NCBI GenBank assembly: GCA_945863785.1
Contig: CAMBAQ010000031.1
Span: forward strand, 1 to 14,681
Source of the DNA: Chthoniobacter flavus
GTDB lineage: Bacteria; Verrucomicrobiota; Verrucomicrobiia; Chthoniobacterales; Terrimicrobiaceae
Length of the DNA: 14,681 nt
Direction of reading: 5' to 3'
Each line of letters opens with the position of its first letter. The first letter of the stretch is position 1. The position numbers were made by a program, and so were the translations under genes. This document shows positions 14,339 to 14,681 of the stretch, piece after piece. The notes under the pieces were generated by a model. That model was not told where the DNA came from. It made no database searches and was given only the letters and a program-made list of their open reading frames with translations.

Positions 14339-14681
14339 CTAAGCTGGCGAATCGGCTTTGGAGCGTTCTTTTTTGCTCAATGCGCGGCGTAGTTTTCGGA
14401 GTGCAATGTTTTGGAGTTGGCGAATGCGCTCACGCGTCACCCCAAACTTCACTCCGACCTCCTCGAGTGTCTTGCTCTTCTGACCATCAAGCCCGAATCG
14501 AGAGTTGATAATTTTGCGCTCACGGTCGTCCAAGACATCGAGCAAGTCGCCCACTTCATCGCGAAGATCTTTGTCACGAAGGATTTCATAGGGATCAAAA
14601 GCCTGATCGTCCCCAATAATGTCTCCCAAAGCGGTCGAGTCGTCATCACTGATGGGCTGGTCCAACGAGGTGGGACGGATC
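14339..14681 (-). CDS. RNA polymerase sigma-70 factor (RpoD/SigA-type), C-terminal part
   Basis: The frame is open to the right edge, so the gene's 5' part lies outside the window. About 113 residues are visible. They start with RPTSLDQPISDDDSTALGDI, the end of region 3 in primary-type sigma factors. Region 4 follows: VLDDRERKIINSRFGLDGQK and then the -35-binding helix-turn-helix TLEEVGVKFGVTRERIRQLQ, ending NIALRKLRRALSKKERS. The sigma factor directs core polymerase to -35/-10 promoters. The fragment fits RpoD or a close group 2 paralogue (RpoS/RpoH-like); without regions 1-2 they cannot be separated. The TTG at 14663-14665 is internal, not a start. Two tandem terminators follow the stop. 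Confidence 0.9.
   Translation of the reverse strand, partial: IRPTSLDQPISDDDSTALGDIIGDDQAFDPYEILRDKDLRDEVGDLLDVLDDRERKIINSRFGLDGQKSKTLEEVGVKFGVTRERIRQLQNIALRKLRRALSKKERSKADSPA

Overview
The window is an ordinary-looking chromosomal stretch, densely coding and moderately GC-rich. It most likely comes from a Verrucomicrobiota (PVC-group) bacterium. That placement is an inference. It rests on a prepilin-like protein with a degraded C-terminal 'H..(F)FNGSV' motif, a DUF4912 protein beside the primary-type sigma factor, a cytosolic-type malate dehydrogenase, and the near absence of Shine-Dalgarno sequences (only one gene has a clear GGAGG). Related phyla such as Planctomycetota, Lentisphaerota or Acidobacteriota cannot be excluded.

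Layout. Bases 1-2938 read rightward: the 3' part of a type IV pilin-like/pseudopilin gene, a small protein abutting an AbiEii/DUF6036-type nucleotidyltransferase (toxin-antitoxin-like layout), then rmuC. Malate dehydrogenase (2962-3945) is convergent with rmuC. A small unknown gene (about 4078-4380) is divergent from mdh. A 326-base convergent gap (4381-4706) holds no convincing gene but a series of hairpins, including a probable terminator for ilvB.

Bases 4707-10457 form a leftward gene train, in transcription order: serS, tilS, a bacterial Mpv17/PMP22-like membrane protein, an MgtE-like magnesium channel without its N domain, and the acetolactate synthase large subunit gene ilvB. The serS/tilS and tilS/Mpv17-like junctions overlap or nearly overlap, which suggests translational coupling. 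A short divergent promoter region (10458-10512) separates serS from a rightward class II DnaJ/CbpA-type co-chaperone.

The dnaJ-like gene meets a leftward XerC/D tyrosine recombinase tail to tail, and the two stop codons share the bases TTAG. The recombinase's only conventional start lies 148 bases inside the upstream DUF4912 gene. That gene encodes a Lys-rich tail, a DUF4912 domain, a Ser/Ala/Trp segment with a tryptophan about every eight residues, and an Ig-like C-terminal module. Two tandem rho-independent terminators separate it from the C-terminal part of an RpoD-type sigma factor that runs off the right edge.

Most genes are housekeeping: tRNA charging and modification, branched-chain amino acid synthesis, TCA cycle, protein folding, chromosome dimer resolution, transcription. 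The parts most worth a second look are the Trp-octad DUF4912 protein and its overlap with xerC, the Mpv17-like protein, the small protein/nucleotidyltransferase pair, and the hairpin-rich gap at 4381-4706.
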